64,000 bases of DNA from Flexivirga endophytica (GCF_014640635.1 NZ_BMHI01000003.1:124001-188000), one strand, 5' to 3'; counted from the stretch's first letter, positions 8,252 to 18,408 are shown. The notes: generated by a model not told the origin, from the letters alone. Translations and numbers: made by a program.

Positions 8252-8850
8252 GCCTGCTCCGCCCCGGAGTCGATGACCACGGCGAGTAACCGCGCGAAGG
8301 TCTCCATGACCACCTGCGCCTGGTCGTCGTCGTTGTTCACGATCCAGGCGAGGCTGACTCCGTCGGTCACCGCTATCACCAGTCGCGCCAACACCGTCGG
8401 GTCGACGGGCAGCGTGCGGCCGAGGTCCTGGGCATAGGCACGTATGGCGCCGAGGACCGCGCCATACGCACGATCGATCAGCCGGCGGGCGATCTCCCGG
8501 CTCGCGTCGTCACCGCGCGAGAGGTGCGTCAACAGTTCGTAGATCAGCAGCTGACGGCGGCGGTCGCTGCCGATCTGCTCCCAGTAGGAGCGGAACGCGG
8601 TCACCAGCGCCTGGTCGGTCGGCAACGACTCCAGCAACGCGACGTCGATGGTGGGCTGCTCGATGCTGTCCGCGACGGCACTGATCAGGGCTGCCTTGGA
8701 ACCGAAGCAGTAGTGCACGGTGCCGAGCGGCACGCCGGCTTCCTGGGCGATGCGGCGAACGGTCGCGGCATCGAGCCCCTCGGCGACCGCGACCCGCACC
8801 GTCGCGTCGATCAGCTCGACCCGGCGATCCTCGGCAGACAGACGTGGCAT
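8248..8850 (-). CDS. TetR-family transcriptional regulator
   Basis: 200 residues from ATG 8850. A GTG at 8868 would lie only 5 bases from the operator palindrome, so the ATG (MPRLSAEDRRVELIDATVRV) is preferred. The N-terminal helix-turn-helix covers about residues 20-60 (LDAATVRRIAQEAGVPLGTV, HYCFGSKAALISAV). The C-terminal ligand-binding domain is of TetR_C type. It is first gene of the operon with the PLP enzyme and the oxidase, and probably represses it through the palindrome at 8874-8887. Confidence 0.9.
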   Translation of the reverse strand: MPRLSAEDRRVELIDATVRVAVAEGLDAATVRRIAQEAGVPLGTVHYCFGSKAALISAVADSIEQPTIDVALLESLPTDQALVTAFRSYWEQIGSDRRRQLLIYELLTHLSRGDDASREIARRLIDRAYGAVLGAIRAYAQDLGRTLPVDPTVLARLVIAVTDGVSLAWIVNNDDDQAQVVMETFARLLAVVIDSGAEQA

Positions 8851-8873
8851 GCGCGCAAGTCTACCCACCTACT

Positions 8874-8887
8874 TGGACGCCCGTCCA
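8874..8887. promoter_or_regulatory. TetR-type operator palindrome
   Basis: TGGACG at 8874-8879 and CGTCCA at 8882-8887 form a perfect dyad with a two-base spacer, 24-37 bases upstream of the TetR start. The layout TTGGACGNNCGTCCA is common for TetR-family operators. Assignment to the adjacent TetR is inference from position. Confidence 0.7.
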
Positions 8888-8933
8888 TGAATCCGGCGGC
8901 TATCCTCGTCGACCCGCACCAGCGCGACACCAA

Positions 8934-9920
8934 TCAGGCCGTGCGCGAAGCCACCTGCCCGGGCAGGTCCCGCAAAACCGCGAGGGCGTCGCTGTCGCCG
9001 AGCGGCTCGAGGAGCGCCACCGCCTGCTCCGCCACTGCAGCCGTATGGCGCTGAGCCTGCTCCAGGGCCGGGTGCGAACGCAGCAGCTGCAGCGCCTCCG
9101 CGTGCTCGGCGTCATCGAGCAGCGGCCGTGACACCAGGTCCTGCAGACGTGCGTCGGCAGGGTCCTTGGAGGCGCGGACGTAGAGGACGGGCAACGTGGT
9201 GACGCCCTCCCGAAGGTCGGTGCCCGGGGTCTTGCCGGACTCCTCGGAGACGATGTCGAGCACGTCGTCGGACAGCTGGAAGACCATGCCGACGTATTCG
9301 CCGTACTGCCGCAGCAGCTCCACGGTCTCCGCCGAGCAACCGCCGAACATCGCGCCGTAGCGGGCTGCGGTGGCGATCAGCGAGCCGGTCTTGTCCGCCA
9401 GCACACCGAGATAGTGCTCCATCGGATCGGCGTCGGCAGGAGCCTGCCGATCGTCCCTGATCTGTCCGGCGCACAGGCGGACGAAGGTCTGCGCCTGGAT
9501 CCGCGCGGCCTCGCTGCCCAACCCCGCGACGATCTCCGACGCGCGGCCGAAGAGCAGGTCTCCGACGATGATCGCGGTGATGTTGTCGTATTCGGCGTTG
9601 ACACTGGCCTTGCCGTGCCGCCGCTCGGCGGCGTCCATCACGTCGTCGTGGTAGAGCGACGCGATGTGGGTCAGCTCGACCCCGACCGCCGCGTCGATGA
9701 CCGCGTCGTTGACACCGCTGCCGAGCTCGGAGGTGAGCAGCGTCAGCAGCGGGCGGAAGCGCTTGCCTCCGGTCAGCAGGTGCTGCGAGGCACCGGCGAT
9801 GAACTCGTCCTCGTGCTGCACCACCTCGACCAACCGCGACTCGACCGAGGCGAGACCGCCGGTGAGCCGGTCGGCCAGCGCATCGCTGGCCGACGGCATC
9901 AAGCTTGCGGCTTTACCCAT
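8934..9920 (-). CDS. Long-chain all-trans polyprenyl diphosphate synthase (menaquinone side chain)
   Basis: 328 residues; condenses isopentenyl diphosphate onto an allylic primer to build the prenyl tail, most likely for menaquinone. Diagnostic motifs are GGKRFRPLL near residue 50, the first aspartate-rich motif LYHDDVMDAAERRHGKAS and the second one FQLSDDVLDIVSEESGKTPG. The ATG at 9920 has an AAGGAG sequence about 10 bases upstream. It follows nuoN after a 138-base gap filled by a palindromic element and its nested copy, and is likely the last gene of the menJ-nuo transcript. Product chain length (C35-C50) cannot be read directly. Confidence 0.9.
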   Translation of the reverse strand: MGKAASLMPSASDALADRLTGGLASVESRLVEVVQHEDEFIAGASQHLLTGGKRFRPLLTLLTSELGSGVNDAVIDAAVGVELTHIASLYHDDVMDAAERRHGKASVNAEYDNITAIIVGDLLFGRASEIVAGLGSEAARIQAQTFVRLCAGQIRDDRQAPADADPMEHYLGVLADKTGSLIATAARYGAMFGGCSAETVELLRQYGEYVGMVFQLSDDVLDIVSEESGKTPGTDLREGVTTLPVLYVRASKDPADARLQDLVSRPLLDDAEHAEALQLLRSHPALEQAQRHTAAVAEQAVALLEPLGDSDALAVLRDLPGQVASRTA

Positions 9921-9944
9921 GAACTACTTCTCCTTGGCCGGGGC

Positions 9945-10052
9945 CCCCGCGAAGTATTCGGAGGAGCACGGCGGGGTCCCCACGGAGTATCGGAGCGAGG
10001 CACGAGCGGAGAACTCCGTGGGGTGCCGGAGCGGGGGAGAAACTTCGTGGGG
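9945..10052. repeat. Palindromic intergenic element, outer copy split by an inner copy
   Basis: The outer copy has a left stem CCCCGCGAAGT (9945-9955) and a right stem ACTTCGTGGGG (10042-10052). Its flanks match the intact copy at 18413-18460 (GGGGCCCCCGCGAAGTATTC on the left, GGAGAAACTTCGTGGGGTGG on the right). A second complete copy sits in its loop at 9973-10025. The outer right stem starts 6 bases after the nuoN stop codon in the mRNA sense. It fills the nuoN to polyprenyl-synthase gap. Confidence 0.8.
9973..10025. repeat. Palindromic intergenic element, inner nested copy
   Basis: CCCCACGGAGT (9978-9988) and ACTCCGTGGGG (10013-10023) form a perfect 11-bp stem. The loop ATCGGAGCGAGGCACGAGCG is nearly the same as in the 15.5-kb copy. 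The stem differs from the other copies at positions that still pair (compensatory change). It interrupts the outer copy, which implies that the element can insert or recombine. Confidence 0.8.
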
Positions 10053-10058
10053 TGGCTT

Positions 10059-11603
10059 TCATCGCAGGAACAACGACGAGTGCTGCGCCAGGTTGAGCAG
10101 CGGCGCCGGGGCGACACCTAGCACCAGCGTGGCCAGCGCGCCGACGGTGACCGAGATGCCGGTCAGCGCCGACGGGAACAGCACGTGCGTGTCACCGGTC
10201 GGGTCGGAGAAGTACATCAGCACGATGATCCGGATGTAGACGAACGCGGTGACCGCGCTCATCAGCATCGCGATGACCACGAGCCAGGTCGCGCCGTGAC
10301 CGACCGCACCGGAGAACAGCGCGAACTTCGCGGTGAAACCGGAGGTCAGCGGGATCCCGGCGAAGCCGAGCAGCAGGAAAGAGAACGTCGCGGCCAGGAT
10401 CGGGCTGGTCTTGCCCAGGCCCGCCCACTGCGACAGGTGCGTCGCCTCGGAGCCGGCCGAGCGCACCAGCGGCACCATGCCGAACGCCGCCAGCGTGGTG
10501 AAGCTGTAGGCGACCAGGTAGAACATCGTGCCGGACAGGCCGGTCTTGTTCAGTGCCACGACGCCCACCAGCAGGAAGCCGGCGTGCGAGATGGAGCTGT
10601 AGGCCAGCAGCCGCTTCATGTCGGTCTGGGTGACCGCGAAGACGGCGCCGACGACCATGGTGAGGACGGCGACGATCGCGATGACTGGCTGCCAGTTCCA
10701 GCTCAGACCCTCCAGCGCGACGTAGAACAACCGCAGCATGGCGCCGAAGCCGGCGACCTTGACGGTGGTGGCCATGAAGCCGCTCACCGGGCTCGGTGCC
10801 CCCTGGTAGACGTCCGGTGTCCAGGTGTGGAACGGCACGGCGCCGATCTTGAAGAGCAGGCCGACCGCGACCAGCAGCATGCCCGGGATGAGGATGTCGT
10901 CCCGGCCGTTGACCTTGCCCACCGCGTCGGCGATCTCACCGAACTTGATGGACCCGGTGGCGCCGAAGACCAGTGCCGAGCCGAAGAGGAAGAACGCCGA
11001 CGAGAACGCGCCGAGTAGGAAGTACTTCAGCGAAGCCTCCTGCGACAGCAGGCGCCGGCGCCGAGCCAGTCCGGTCAGGATGTAGAGCGGCAGCGACAGC
11101 ACCTCGAGCGCGATGAACATGACCAGCAGGTCACCCGCGGCGACGAAGAGCATCATGCCGCCGACCGAGAAGAGCACCAGCGGGAAGACCTCGGTGCTCG
11201 TCGCACCCAGCCGCACCGCGTTGGTCTCCATCGGCGACCCGGGCACGGAGGCACCCGACTGGGTGAAGGCGTCCGCCGACCGGGTGTCGAAACGCTCGGC
11301 CATCAGCATCACGGCGAGGACCGACAGCACCAGGATGGTGCCCTGCAGCATCAGCGCGGGACCGTCGATCACGACCGCGTCGGCAGCGGTGATGCCCTTG
11401 TTGTTGCGCGAGATCAGCACCAGCGTCAGGAAGCTGGCCACGAGACCGGCGAAGGTGACGCCGAGCTGCGTCCAGTAGCGCATCGCGCGGGGCACGAAGG
11501 CCTCGACGAGGACACCCACCATGGCCGCGCCGAAGATGACGAGCATCGGCACGACAGCGGCATACGAGATGTGTGCCTGGGTGAAGGTGGCGGGCGAGGT
11601 CAC
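10059..11603 (-). CDS. nuoN: NADH-quinone oxidoreductase subunit N
   Basis: 514 residues, antiporter-like membrane subunit of complex I with about 14 hydrophobic segments. The central Proton_antipo_M domain (about residues 155-450) shows SLKYFLLGAFSSAFFLFG, GAVPFHTWTPDVYQGAPSPV and MKRLLAYSSISHAGFLLVG, including the conserved lysine and histidine of the proton channel. The GTG start overlaps the nuoM stop (GTGA). A palindromic element begins right after its stop. Confidence 0.96.
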   Translation of the reverse strand: MTSPATFTQAHISYAAVVPMLVIFGAAMVGVLVEAFVPRAMRYWTQLGVTFAGLVASFLTLVLISRNNKGITAADAVVIDGPALMLQGTILVLSVLAVMLMAERFDTRSADAFTQSGASVPGSPMETNAVRLGATSTEVFPLVLFSVGGMMLFVAAGDLLVMFIALEVLSLPLYILTGLARRRRLLSQEASLKYFLLGAFSSAFFLFGSALVFGATGSIKFGEIADAVGKVNGRDDILIPGMLLVAVGLLFKIGAVPFHTWTPDVYQGAPSPVSGFMATTVKVAGFGAMLRLFYVALEGLSWNWQPVIAIVAVLTMVVGAVFAVTQTDMKRLLAYSSISHAGFLLVGVVALNKTGLSGTMFYLVAYSFTTLAAFGMVPLVRSAGSEATHLSQWAGLGKTSPILAATFSFLLLGFAGIPLTSGFTAKFALFSGAVGHGATWLVVIAMLMSAVTAFVYIRIIVLMYFSDPTGDTHVLFPSALTGISVTVGALATLVLGVAPAPLLNLAQHSSLFLR

Positions 11604-13276
11604 TTGCTGCTCCCCTCGGTGGTGACACCGGCATGGGGAGCCGGGTCGTGGACATTGACGTGCTGCAGGGTGTCGCGGACGGCCGGCTTCAGCAGATCCA
11701 GTGCCGGCTTCGGGAAGAACCCGAGGAACAGCATGATCGCGATCAGCACACCCGCGACGGTCTTCTCCCGCACGTCCAGATCACGTATGGCGGACCCGCG
11801 CACCTTGGCCTCGGCCGGTATGTCGGCGATATCGGTGTCCGGCTCGTCGAACAGGGTCTTGGTGACCCCGGTCGACGGACGACCGCCCTGCCCGTTGACA
11901 CCGGCCATCGCCAGCGTGCCGTCGGGAGCAGCCACGAGCTGCTGCTTCGGGCCGGTGAAGATGTTCTTGTACATCAGCAGGATGTAGAGCGCCGCGAGCA
12001 CCACGGCTACGACCGAGATGCCGGCCGCGACCGGGTAGCGCTCGAAGGTGCCGATGAGAACCAGGAACTCCGAGATGAAGGAGTTCAGACCCGGCAACGA
12101 CAACGCGGACAGTCCGGCGACCAGCGAGACACCGGCGAGCACCGGCGTCGTGCGCTGCCAGCCGCCGTAGTCGGTGATGTTCTTGCTCTTGCCACGCATG
12201 ATCAGGAAACCGGCGAAGAGGAACAGCGCCGCGGTCGTGATGCCATGGTTGACCATGTAGAGCTGCGAGCCGATCACCGAGGTCTGGGTGACCGCGAAGA
12301 TCCCCAGCACGATCAGGCCGAAGTGGCTCACCGACGTGTAGGCGATCAGCCGCATCATGTCGTTCTGGCCGATGGCCGCGATCGCGGCGTAGATGATCGA
12401 GATGACCGCCAGGATGATCACGACCGGCGTGGCCCACTTGCTGGCGTCCGGGAAGAGCTGCAGGCAGAACCGGATCATCCCGAAGGTGCCGACCTTGTCG
12501 AGCACACCGACCAGCAGCACCGCGACGGCCGGCTTGGCCTCCGACGCGGCATCCGGCAGCCAGGTGTGCACCGGCCACATCGGCGCCTTGATGGCGAACG
12601 CGATGAAGAAGCCGACGAACAGCAGGCGCTCCGTGCTCTCGGACATGTGCAGTCCGGTCAGCGAGTTGACCAGGAAGCCGTGGTCGCCACCGGGGCCCTG
12701 CTGGTAGAGCGCGATGACCGCGACCAGCATGATCAGTCCGCCGAACAGCGAGAACAGCAGGAACTTCACCGCGGCGTACTGCCGGCGGGGGCCGCCGAAC
12801 ATGCCGATCAGGAAGTAGACCGGGATCAGCATCGCCTCGAAGAAGACGTAGAAGAGGAAGACGTCGGTCGCGGCGAACACCCCGACCATGAAGGTCTCCA
12901 GCACCAGAAGCAACGCGAAGTAGCTCTGCTGTCGACGGCCGCCCTCGGGAATGTCGTTCCAGGCCGCGAGCAGCGAGATCGGCACCAGCACCAGGCTCAT
13001 CAGGATGAGCGAGAGCGCCATACCGTCCACGCCGACGGCGTAGGAGACTCCGAACTGCGGGATCCACGAATGGGTCTCGGCCAGTTGGAACTGCGGATTG
13101 TCACCGCTGGTCTTGAACTGGGTCGCGGCGACGATGCCGACCACCAGGGTCAGCAACGAGAACGCCAGCGCGATCGGGCGCACGTTGCGGGTCGCGCCCT
13201 TGGGCAGCAGTGCGACGACCGCCGCACCCACCAGAGGTATGACGCCGAGCGTGGTCAGCCAGGGGAAGTCCGACAT
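11600..13276 (-). CDS. nuoM: NADH-quinone oxidoreductase subunit M
   Basis: 558 residues from ATG 13276, which overlaps the nuoL stop (ATGA); an upstream GTG at 13291 lies inside nuoL. Antiporter-like membrane subunit. Visible signatures are the catalytic glutamate region VLETFMVGVFAATDVFLFYV, then MWPVHTWLPDAASEAKPAVA and MMRLIAYTSVSHFGLIVLG. The C-terminal region after the last helices carries an extra cytoplasmic-looking insert (about residues 460-510) usual in actinobacterial NuoM. Confidence 0.96.
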   Translation of the reverse strand: MSDFPWLTTLGVIPLVGAAVVALLPKGATRNVRPIALAFSLLTLVVGIVAATQFKTSGDNPQFQLAETHSWIPQFGVSYAVGVDGMALSLILMSLVLVPISLLAAWNDIPEGGRRQQSYFALLLVLETFMVGVFAATDVFLFYVFFEAMLIPVYFLIGMFGGPRRQYAAVKFLLFSLFGGLIMLVAVIALYQQGPGGDHGFLVNSLTGLHMSESTERLLFVGFFIAFAIKAPMWPVHTWLPDAASEAKPAVAVLLVGVLDKVGTFGMIRFCLQLFPDASKWATPVVIILAVISIIYAAIAAIGQNDMMRLIAYTSVSHFGLIVLGIFAVTQTSVIGSQLYMVNHGITTAALFLFAGFLIMRGKSKNITDYGGWQRTTPVLAGVSLVAGLSALSLPGLNSFISEFLVLIGTFERYPVAAGISVVAVVLAALYILLMYKNIFTGPKQQLVAAPDGTLAMAGVNGQGGRPSTGVTKTLFDEPDTDIADIPAEAKVRGSAIRDLDVREKTVAGVLIAIMLFLGFFPKPALDLLKPAVRDTLQHVNVHDPAPHAGVTTEGSSK

Positions 13277-15177
13277 CACCGCACCACCCACACTGCGCCG
13301 AGGATTGCCGCGACGCCCAGGAGCATCGTCAGGGAGTAAGTACGCACGAATCCGTTCTGCATCTTCTTCAGTCGAGCGGAGCTGCCGCCGATGCCGGCCG
13401 CCGAACCGTTGCCCACGCCGTCGACGACCTTGTTGTCGAAGAAGACGAGTGCGCGGGTCAGGTGCAGACCTGGGCGCTGGATGGCGGCCTGGTTGAAGTC
13501 GTCCTGACCGAGGTCACGACGAGCGGCCTGAGTGAGCGGGGAGCCGACCGGTGGAGCGACCGGCACAGCATCGCGCCAGTACATCCGCCAGGCCATCGCG
13601 ACGCCGATGACCATCAGCACGAACGTCGCGACCATCAGCGGGGCGGCGCCGAGGACGTGCTCGCCGCCCTCGTGCTTGCCGACGACCGGCTCCAGCCAGT
13701 CGGTGATGATGCCGGTCGGGCCGAGGATGAGGCCGAGGAAGGCGGAGCCGATGGCCAGCACCATCATCGGGATAGTCATCGTCAGCGGCGACTCGTGCGG
13801 GTGCACGTCCTCGGTCCACCGACGCTTGCCCATGAAGGTCATGAAGAACATCCGCGACATGTAGAACGCGGTGATGCCGGCCGCGATGAGCGCGGTCAGA
13901 CCGAAGACCCACGGCTTCCAGCCGGAGCCCTCGAAGGCCGCCTCGATGATCTTGTCCTTGGACCAGAACCCGGACAGGCCAGGGAAGCCGATGATGGCCA
14001 GGAAGCCGAGGCCGAAGGTGACCCAGGTGATCCTCATGACGGTCCACAATCCACCGAACCGGCGCATGTTGACCTGGTCGTTCATACCGTGCATGACCGA
14101 GCCGGCGCCGAGGAACATCCCGGCCTTGAAGAAGCCGTGGGTGAGCAGGTGGAAGATCGCGAACGCGTAGCCCACCGGGCCGAGCCCGGCCGCCAGCACC
14201 ATGTAGCCGATCTGCGACATGGTCGACGCGGCGAGCGCCTTCTTCAGGTCGTCCTTCGCACAACCGATCACCGCACCGGCGAAGAGCGTGATCGCACCGA
14301 CGATGCAGACTGCGAGGCGGGCGTCCTCGGAGGCGTTGAAGATCACGTGGCTGCGGACGATCAGGTAGACACCGGCGGTCACCATCGTTGCCGCGTGGAT
14401 CAGCGCGGACACCGGCGTCGGACCGGCCATCGCGTCACCCAGCCAGGACTGCAACGGGAACTGCGCGGACTTACCGCAGGCGGCCACCAGCAGTGCGAGG
14501 CCGATCGCAAGCATCGTGCCCTTGCCGGCGTGCTCGACACCGGCGTTGACGCCGGCGAAGTCGACCTTGCCGAATGCCCAGAACATCACGAACATCGCGA
14601 TGAGCATGCCCATGTCACCGATGCGGTTGAGGAAGAACGCCTTGTTGGCCGCTGTCGCGTATGCCGGGTTCCAGTTCCAGAAGCCGATCAGCAGGTATGA
14701 CGCCAGGCCGACGCCCTCCCAGCCGACGAACAGCAAGGTGTACGAGTCGGCGAGCACCAACAGCAACATGCTGGCGACGAAGAGGTTGAGGTAGGCGAAG
14801 AACCTGCGCTTGTCCGGGTCGTGCTCCATGTAACCCAAGGAGTAGACCGTGATCAGCGACCCCACGAAGGTGATCAGCATGACGAAGGTCAGCGACAGCT
14901 GGTCGTACTGGAGACCGGCGGACAGGTTGAACTTGCCCGTGGTGATCCAGTCGAAGAGGTGCTGGTGCATCCCCCGGTCCTCGGGCGACTTGCCACGCAG
15001 CTGCAGCAGGATCAGCAGACCGATGACGAACGAGGCCCAGGACAGCAGCGTCGCGAGATAGGGCCCGGCCTTGTCCAGCTTCTTCCCGCCGAGCAGCAGC
15101 AGCGCTGCGCCCAGCGCGGGCAGGCCGATCATCAGCCAGCCGATGGATGCCACACCTGTGGCGTCATGCATGGTCAC
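13276..15177 (-). CDS. nuoL: NADH-quinone oxidoreductase subunit L
   Basis: 633 residues, the largest antiporter-like subunit, with the lateral amphipathic helix at its C-terminus. Motifs are [56 protein letters not shown] and [23 protein letters not shown] 15177 is preceded by AGGGAG at suitable spacing; an in-frame ATG lies two codons on. It begins 14 bases after the nuoK stop and overlaps nuoM. Confidence 0.96.
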   Translation of the reverse strand: MTMHDATGVASIGWLMIGLPALGAALLLLGGKKLDKAGPYLATLLSWASFVIGLLILLQLRGKSPEDRGMHQHLFDWITTGKFNLSAGLQYDQLSLTFVMLITFVGSLITVYSLGYMEHDPDKRRFFAYLNLFVASMLLLVLADSYTLLFVGWEGVGLASYLLIGFWNWNPAYATAANKAFFLNRIGDMGMLIAMFVMFWAFGKVDFAGVNAGVEHAGKGTMLAIGLALLVAACGKSAQFPLQSWLGDAMAGPTPVSALIHAATMVTAGVYLIVRSHVIFNASEDARLAVCIVGAITLFAGAVIGCAKDDLKKALAASTMSQIGYMVLAAGLGPVGYAFAIFHLLTHGFFKAGMFLGAGSVMHGMNDQVNMRRFGGLWTVMRITWVTFGLGFLAIIGFPGLSGFWSKDKIIEAAFEGSGWKPWVFGLTALIAAGITAFYMSRMFFMTFMGKRRWTEDVHPHESPLTMTIPMMVLAIGSAFLGLILGPTGIITDWLEPVVGKHEGGEHVLGAAPLMVATFVLMVIGVAMAWRMYWRDAVPVAPPVGSPLTQAARRDLGQDDFNQAAIQRPGLHLTRALVFFDNKVVDGVGNGSAAGIGGSSARLKKMQNGFVRTYSLTMLLGVAAILGAVWVVR

Positions 15178-15191
15178 GAATACTCCCTAAC

Positions 15192-15491
15192 TCACAACTT
15201 CAGCAGGTTGGCGTCGTCGACCGACACGGACCTGCGGGCGCGGAAGATGGCCATGATGATCGCCAGGCCGACCACGACCTCAGCGGCGGCGACCACCATC
15301 ACGAACAACGCGATGACCTGGCCGTCGAGCGAACCCTGCATCCGGGCGAACGTGACGAAGGCGAGGTTGGCGGCGTTGAGCATCAACTCGATGCCCATGA
15401 ACACGATGATCGCGTTGCGACGCAGCAGCACGACAGCGCTGCCGATCGAGAACAGAACCACCGACAAGTAGATGTAAGAAGTCAGAGTCAT
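15192..15491 (-). CDS. nuoK: NADH-quinone oxidoreductase subunit K
   Basis: 99 residues, three membrane helices ([60 protein letters not shown]) carrying the two conserved membrane glutamates of the E-channel. The ATG at 15491 lacks a strong ribosome-binding site. The 82-base gap from nuoJ is filled mostly by a palindromic element, so expression of nuoK may depend on how that hairpin folds. Confidence 0.96.
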   Translation of the reverse strand: MTLTSYIYLSVVLFSIGSAVVLLRRNAIIVFMGIELMLNAANLAFVTFARMQGSLDGQVIALFVMVVAAAEVVVGLAIIMAIFRARRSVSVDDANLLKL

Positions 15492-15520
15492 CGGATGCCA
15501 CCGCTTTCATCGACAGAGCG

Positions 15521-15572
15521 GGGTCCCCGCAAAGTATCGGAGCGAGGAACGAGCGGAGAACTTTGTGGGGTG
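15521..15572. repeat. Palindromic intergenic element between nuoJ and nuoK
   Basis: CCCCGCAAAGT (15525-15535) and ACTTTGTGGGG (15560-15570) form an 11-bp stem with one G-T pair. The loop ATCGGAGCGAGGAACGAGCG is nearly identical to the inner 10-kb copy. Relative to the GCGAAGT/ACTTCGT stems, the paired C-G is replaced by A-T on both strands. It starts 3 bases after the nuoJ stop. Confidence 0.8.
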
Positions 15573-15573
15573 C

Positions 15574-16365
15574 TCACTGTCGGTCACCGACTTCCTTGCT
15601 GGTGCTGTCTCCGGCTTCGCCCTCGATCTCGTGCGCGGCGGCGACATACCCACCCGGGGAACCGACCTGGCCGCGCGCCTTGAGCACGCGCTGCACCGAG
15701 TCCTCGGCGGGTGTGCCGTCCGGCAGCAGCGCCGGGACGTCAGCAGCGTTGTGCCGGGCGTAGACACCCGGCACCGGAAGACCCGCGACGAATTCGTTGC
15801 GGCGGACGCGGCCGCGCGACCAGTCGGCCTGCGACGCCTTCGGTCGCAACCGCTCCCGGTGCGCGAGCAGCATGGCGCCGATTGCAGCGGTGATCAGCAG
15901 GGCCGAGGTGACCTCGAACGCCCACACGTAGGGGCCGAAGATCAGGTTGGCGAGCCCGCTGACGTTGCCGGTGTCCTGGTTGACCTTGTCCAGGCCCTTC
16001 GCACCGCCGAAGCTGATCTTGCCGACGCTGACCAGCAGGCTGATCATCACCGCAAGTGCCAGCAGGATGCCTGCGACGCGCTGCCCCTTGATCGTCTCGA
16101 TGAGCGAGTCGGACGAGTCGACACCGACCAGCATGACGACGAAGAGGAAGAGCATCATCACGGCGCCGGAGTAGACGAACACCTGGATGATGCCGAGGAA
16201 CTCGGCCTGCTCGGCGATGTAGAACACGCCGAGCATGACCATGGTCAGCGCCATACCCATTGCTGCGTGGACCGCCTTGCGAGCGAACAGCAGCGCCAGC
16301 GCACCGATGACCGCGAGCGGAGCGCCGAAGAAGAACAGCGTTGCCTCCGCGCCTCCGAGCCTCAT
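15574..16365 (-). CDS. nuoJ: NADH-quinone oxidoreductase subunit J
   Basis: 263 residues from ATG 16365, which overlaps the nuoI stop (ATGA); longer frames run through nuoI. Five membrane helices in about residues 8-185 ([20 protein letters not shown], the conserved [20 protein letters not shown] region and [20 protein letters not shown]). A long soluble C-terminal tail, rich in charged residues and ending near KEVGDRQ, is typical of actinobacterial NuoJ. Confidence 0.95.
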   Translation of the reverse strand: MRLGGAEATLFFFGAPLAVIGALALLFARKAVHAAMGMALTMVMLGVFYIAEQAEFLGIIQVFVYSGAVMMLFLFVVMLVGVDSSDSLIETIKGQRVAGILLALAVMISLLVSVGKISFGGAKGLDKVNQDTGNVSGLANLIFGPYVWAFEVTSALLITAAIGAMLLAHRERLRPKASQADWSRGRVRRNEFVAGLPVPGVYARHNAADVPALLPDGTPAEDSVQRVLKARGQVGSPGGYVAAAHEIEGEAGDSTSKEVGDRQ

Positions 16366-16997
16366 ACCGTTTCCTCTTTCTGCGTCGACTCGGCGTTGTG
16401 CTCGGCGACCCAGTCCTGCTGGGCGCTCGTCGCGCCGGTGACCTTGCCCTTGTAGTAGTCCTTCTCGTCCATGCCTTCGACCATCGGGTGCGGGGCGGGC
16501 GTCATACCGGACTGCAGGGGTGCCAGCAGCTGGTCCTTGGTGAAGATCAGGTCCGCGCGGTTGTCGTCGGCCAGCTCGTACTCGTTGGTCATCGTGAGAG
16601 CCCGGGTCGGGCACGCCTCGATGCACAGCCCGCAGAAGATGCAGCGCAAGTAGTTGATCTGGTAGACGCTGCCGTATCGCTCACCGGGGGAGAACCGTTG
16701 GCCGGTGGCGTCGTCGTTGTCGGCGCCCTCGACCAGAATGGCGTCCGCCGGGCAGGCCCACGCGCACAGTTCGCAGCCGACGCACTTCTCCAGTCCGTCC
16801 GGGTGGCGGTTGAGCTGGTGCCGGCCGTGATAACGCAGCTGGGTCGGCCGCTTCTCCTCGGGGTACTCCTCGGTGGTGACCTTGCGGAACATCGTCGCGA
16901 AGGTCACGCCGAAACCGGCCACCGGAGCGAACAGCTCGGACAGGAATCCGGGCTGTCCCTCCGAAGCGTTCGATCCAGCAGTGTTGTTGTCAGCCAC
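16362..16997 (-). CDS. nuoI: NADH-quinone oxidoreductase subunit I
   Basis: 211 residues, peripheral arm subunit with two ferredoxin-type [4Fe-4S] motifs for clusters N6a and N6b: [16 protein letters not shown] near residue 68 and [16 protein letters not shown] near residue 125. The N-terminal [20 protein letters not shown] is family-typical. It overlaps nuoH upstream by 8 bases and nuoJ downstream by 4. Confidence 0.96.
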   Translation of the reverse strand: MADNNTAGSNASEGQPGFLSELFAPVAGFGVTFATMFRKVTTEEYPEEKRPTQLRYHGRHQLNRHPDGLEKCVGCELCAWACPADAILVEGADNDDATGQRFSPGERYGSVYQINYLRCIFCGLCIEACPTRALTMTNEYELADDNRADLIFTKDQLLAPLQSGMTPAPHPMVEGMDEKDYYKGKVTGATSAQQDWVAEHNAESTQKEETV

Positions 16998-18369
16998 GAG
17001 TCTCCTCCTCCTCGGAATCGGTCTCGCCTGGTTGGTAGGCCGGGGGCGCGGTCAGCGCAGGCGCCGGTTCGCGCAGGGTCTGTCCCGGCAGTGGCGGCAC
17101 CGGGTAACCCCCGGCGTAGGGGTCGATCTCGGTGGGCGTTTCGGGGATGGCCTTCTCCCGGGCGGCGGCCTTGTAGTCGTAGATCCATGCAGCGGCAAGC
17201 ACCAGCAGCACGATGATCACGATGGTTATCAACGTGGACCGATGTATCCGGCCGCCAAGGACCATGGTCTTACCGAGGAAGCCCTCGTTGGAAGCGCGCA
17301 GGAAGGCGACCGCCACGACCCACACCAGGGTGGACGGGATGAGGACCTTCCAGCCCAAGCGCATGAACTGGTCGTACCGCACACGCGGCAGAGAACCACG
17401 CAACCAGACGAAGAAGAACATGAACAGCCACAGCTTGATGACGAACCACAACAGGCCCCACCAGCCGCCGTTGAACATGCCGCCACCGATCGCGGCGATC
17501 CCCGGAGGGGCCTGCCAACCGCCCAGGAACAGCGTGGTGGCCAGGCCGGAAACGGTGAACATGTTCACGTATTCGCCGAGGAAGAACATCGCGAACTTCA
17601 GTGAGGAGTACTCGGTGTGGAAACCACCGGTCAACTCGCCCTCGCCCTCGGCGAGGTCGAACGGCAGTCGGTTGGTCTCACCGACCATGGTGATGATGTA
17701 GACGCCGAAGGAGAAGAACGCCGGGATGGCGAACCACAGGTCGTTCTGGGCCAGCACGATCTGGCTGGTGGACATCGACCCGGCATACAAGAACACCGCG
17801 ACCAGCGCCAGACCCATGGCGATCTCGTAGGAGATCACCTGCGCGCTCGAGCGCAGGCCACCCAGCAGCGGGTATGTCGAACCCGACGACCAGCCCGCCA
17901 GCACGATGCCATAGACGCCGACACCGGCGACCGCCAGCACCAGCAGCACGGCAACGGGCACGTCGGTCAGCTGCAGCGGCGTGTAGTGGCCGAACATCCA
18001 CACGTTGCCGGACAACGGGATGATCGCGAACGACACGAACGCCATCGCACCGGCGATGATCGGCGCCAGGACGAACATCAGCTTGTCCGCCTTGCGCGGA
18101 GTGATGTCCTCCTTCAGCGCCAGCTTCACACCGTCGGCGAGGGTCTGCAGCAGGCCGAAGGGACCGGTGCGGTTGGGGCCGGGACGCTCCTGCATCCGGC
18201 CGATCACGCGGCGCTCGAACCAGATGACGAGCAACGTGTTGAGCAGCAGGAAGACGAACAGGAACAGCGCCTTGATCAGCGACAGCCACCACGGGGTGTC
18301 ACTGAAGTCGGCAGCCGGGTTATCGGTGCTGGTCGCCAGCGCCGGGCCGGCGAGCGCCAACATACTCAT
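16990..18369 (-). CDS. nuoH: NADH-quinone oxidoreductase subunit H
   Basis: 459 residues, membrane subunit that forms the quinone chamber with NuoB/D. Visible motifs are [40 protein letters not shown] and [20 protein letters not shown]. It has eight hydrophobic segments and a long C-terminal cytoplasmic extension (about residues 395-459) common in actinobacteria. The ATG at 18369 has AGGAGACG upstream; M3 at 18363 is an alternative. The gap to nuoG holds a palindromic element. Confidence 0.96.
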   Translation of the reverse strand: MSMLALAGPALATSTDNPAADFSDTPWWLSLIKALFLFVFLLLNTLLVIWFERRVIGRMQERPGPNRTGPFGLLQTLADGVKLALKEDITPRKADKLMFVLAPIIAGAMAFVSFAIIPLSGNVWMFGHYTPLQLTDVPVAVLLVLAVAGVGVYGIVLAGWSSGSTYPLLGGLRSSAQVISYEIAMGLALVAVFLYAGSMSTSQIVLAQNDLWFAIPAFFSFGVYIITMVGETNRLPFDLAEGEGELTGGFHTEYSSLKFAMFFLGEYVNMFTVSGLATTLFLGGWQAPPGIAAIGGGMFNGGWWGLLWFVIKLWLFMFFFVWLRGSLPRVRYDQFMRLGWKVLIPSTLVWVVAVAFLRASNEGFLGKTMVLGGRIHRSTLITIVIIVLLVLAAAWIYDYKAAAREKAIPETPTEIDPYAGGYPVPPLPGQTLREPAPALTAPPAYQPGETDSEEEETRG

Positions 18370-18408
18370 GCCTCGTCTCCTAAGACGTCACGCAGCTTGG
18401 TCACGGCG

